In this document: positions 5,542 to 6,895 of the stretch, in pieces
How the letters are laid out: each line of letters begins with the position of its first letter
Numbering within the stretch: position 1 is the stretch's first letter
NCBI GenBank assembly: GCA_002415025.1
Contig: DIBR01000038.1
Location: forward strand, 1 to 6,895
DNA: 6,895 nt
DNA from: Spongiibacteraceae bacterium UBA5047
Lineage (GTDB): Bacteria; Pseudomonadota; Gammaproteobacteria; Pseudomonadales; Spongiibacteraceae
Direction of reading: 5' to 3'
Position numbers and translations under genes: made by a program
Notes under the pieces: model-generated
The model's database searches: none
The model's input: the letters and a program-made list of their open reading frames with translations, nothing else
What the model was told of the DNA's origin: nothing

Positions 5542-6570
5542 ATGGAAGTTATTGTGAACGTTCAAAGTAGCGTTTCTGGTCGCGAATGCGTAGGCCCAGT
5601 AGTAAGTAATGCCCTAACCAAACTGTTGGGCTGCAGATACCCCATCATGGCGTCTGGAATGGGCGGAGTGTCACGCTATAAGTTGGCTGAAGCCGTGAGT
5701 AACGCGGGTGGGTTCGGCGTATTAGGTATGGTGCGCGAGCCAGTCGGCAGAATAGTTTCTGAAGTTACATTATATCGTCAATGCAGTGAGTGTCCTGTTG
5801 CTGTCAATCTTATTCCCGCAGCAACGGATAATAGGCTGCTAGCCGATCAGGTGAATGCGTTGATCGCCTTGAAGGTAGAGTATGTCGTACTTTTCTGGGA
5901 TGTCGATCGTGAGCTTATCTCTCGGCTTCGTTCGGCGGGCATTGTCGTAATTTGCCAAGTGGGTTCCATTGAAGATATTCAACTTGCTTTGCGCGCAGAG
6001 GCGGACGCATTGATTGTTCAAGGATGGGAGGCAGGTGGACACATCAGAGGAACCGCAGCGCTATTCTCGTTATTACCTGTTGCTGTAAAGATGTCACCGG
6101 TACCGGTAATTGCTTCGGGTGGGATTTCGACCGGCGCCGGTATTGCTGCTTGTATTCGTCTGGGTGCACAGGGAGTTTCATTGGGTACAGCATTTGTGGC
6201 GACACACGAGTCCAATGCACACGATCTTCATAAACGAAGGATAGTAGCCGCAAATGTCGACGACACAATCTATACCCATCGGTTTTATTTGAACTGGCCC
6301 ATGGCTGCTCCGGTTCGAGTTTTGGAAAATTCCGTAACTCGGGGTGAATACGATTTTTTGCGTCAATGCAGGAAAACGCCTGAAATCGGAATGCAGGACG
6401 GAAAGCCAGTACTTTTATTTTCGACAGATTCACCGTTGGCTGATGCGACTGGCGATATTAACGCGATGCCAATTTACGCAGGACAGTCCTGCGGTGGCAT
6501 TAATTCACTTGTAGGAGCTAGGGATCGTCTTAACCAACTGATAAAAGAGTGGCAGGTTGCAAATGACTAG
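5542..6570 (+). CDS. Nitronate monooxygenase (2-nitropropane dioxygenase family)
   Basis: A 342-residue FMN-dependent TIM-barrel enzyme that would oxidise alkyl nitronates (such as propionate 3-nitronate) with O2, releasing nitrite and a carbonyl compound. Signatures in order: LLGCRYPIMASGMGGVS (28-44); AVSNAGGFGVLG (51-62); QGWEAGGHIRG (160-170) with the presumed catalytic base His167; the phosphate-binding segment ASGGISTGAGIAACIRLGAQ (191-210); GTAFVATHES (215-224); and a C-terminal YAGQSCGGI (312-320). The barrel seems complete. The start is uncertain: ATG 5542 has no evident ribosome site, while the in-frame GTG at 5554 has GGAAG five bases upstream; the first 22 residues are outside the family core either way. 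It is likely controlled by the divergent LysR gene and overlaps the next gene by 8 bp. Confidence 0.92.
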   Translation: MEVIVNVQSSVSGRECVGPVVSNALTKLLGCRYPIMASGMGGVSRYKLAEAVSNAGGFGVLGMVREPVGRIVSEVTLYRQCSECPVAVNLIPAATDNRLLADQVNALIALKVEYVVLFWDVDRELISRLRSAGIVVICQVGSIEDIQLALRAEADALIVQGWEAGGHIRGTAALFSLLPVAVKMSPVPVIASGGISTGAGIAACIRLGAQGVSLGTAFVATHESNAHDLHKRRIVAANVDDTIYTHRFYLNWPMAAPVRVLENSVTRGEYDFLRQCRKTPEIGMQDGKPVLLFSTDSPLADATGDINAMPIYAGQSCGGINSLVGARDRLNQLIKEWQVAND

Positions 6571-6895
6571 TGTAAATCTTCTCGACGAGAAACGCCTTGC
6601 GCGTGTTCAGTTGGTATCCGAACTACAGTATTTACTTTCGGCGGAAATTGCGGGTGTCCGAACGGCAGCATATTCACTGGGCGAGAGCGAAGAAGATTCG
6701 CTAACCAATTACTTTCAAAACATGCATAGTAAAGAAGCGAAAAGTTGCAAACTCCTGCGAGTCGCCATTTCAACGCTTGGTGCTGAACCCACTTGGGAAG
6801 TCGGGGCCTTTTTCGCAAAAGCCACTGCGATTGCAGAGCGGTCGGATAGATGGCGGTTAGCCGAGCGCGGAAGAGAGGTTGTGCGTACTAGGGTG
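6563..6895 (+). CDS. Ferritin-like / DUF6306-like protein, N-terminal part (cut by window end)
   Basis: From the ATG at 6563-6565, inside the last codons of the monooxygenase gene (ATGACTAG shares 8 bp), an open frame of 111 codons runs off the window without a stop. AGG at 6554-6556 lies 6 bases upstream as a ribosome site. The protein is helical and acidic/basic with no signal peptide. A first helix (about 10-39) includes QLVSELQYLLSAEIAGVRTA with Glu28, and a second (about 43-71) carries KEAKSCKLLRVAISTLG with Glu58. Then comes the family-like turn GAEPTWEVGAFFAKATAIAE. The pattern resembles the DUF6306 / ferritin-like group from memory, with Glu28 and Glu58 as possible metal ligands; a His after the second Glu is missing. 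The minus-strand frame over 6567-6818 is its shadow. Coupled translation with the monooxygenase is likely. Confidence 0.75.
   Translation, partial: MTSVNLLDEKRLARVQLVSELQYLLSAEIAGVRTAAYSLGESEEDSLTNYFQNMHSKEAKSCKLLRVAISTLGAEPTWEVGAFFAKATAIAERSDRWRLAERGREVVRTRV

Noticed and set aside
6044..6433. 129-codon open frame antisense to the nitronate monooxygenase gene
   Set aside because: It lies inside conserved FMN-binding coding sequence on the other strand and its product resembles nothing.
1..6895. Search for CRISPR arrays, tRNA or rRNA genes and riboswitch-like leaders
   Set aside because: No regularly spaced repeats, no tRNA-like cloverleaf with a T-loop consensus, and no long structured leader were seen on either strand.

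Overview
The window reads as a chromosomal segment of a moderate-GC gammaproteobacterium, probably marine or environmental. This rests on a [2Fe-2S]-type NsrR with an almost consensus gammaproteobacterial operator, an NADP-type GdhA of enterobacterial length, an ISL3-type transposase and ordinary sigma-70-like promoters. Genus cannot be set from sequence alone.

Layout. Positions 1-407 (minus) hold the N-terminal third of an ISL3-family transposase cut by the window edge; its element may end near 483. After a mostly empty intergenic stretch, a small VOC (glyoxalase-fold) gene runs on plus (734-1117). A bidirectional terminator (stem 1186-1201) separates it from genes on minus. Read in transcription order, these are nsrR (4032-3634), an HPP-family membrane protein (3600-2668) and gdhA (2627-1278), with gaps of 33 and 40 bp that suggest one transcript. 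Divergent from nsrR is a group I truncated haemoglobin gene (4146-4502). Next are a LysR-type regulator on minus (5443-4607) and, divergent from it, a nitronate monooxygenase gene (5542-6570). The latter overlaps by 8 bp a partial ferritin-like / DUF6306-like gene (6563-end) whose only stop lies outside the window.

How the genes fit. The 113-bp nsrR/globin intergenic region is the most informative part. It holds a 23-bp dyad with perfect 9-bp arms that matches the NsrR consensus. Two divergent promoters share one TATAATATA segment for their -10 elements. A near-exact 15-bp direct repeat of one operator half lies over that region. The simplest model is that NO destroys the NsrR cluster and derepresses both the globin (NO to nitrate) and the nsrR-HPP-gdhA unit. 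HPP proteins are linked to nitrite movement and GdhA assimilates ammonium. The neighbouring nitronate monooxygenase releases nitrite from nitronates, so the right two thirds of the window share a nitrogen-oxide theme. The individual families are known. The less familiar points are the HPP C-terminal domain, the operon linkage to gdhA, and the monooxygenase/DUF6306-like pair.
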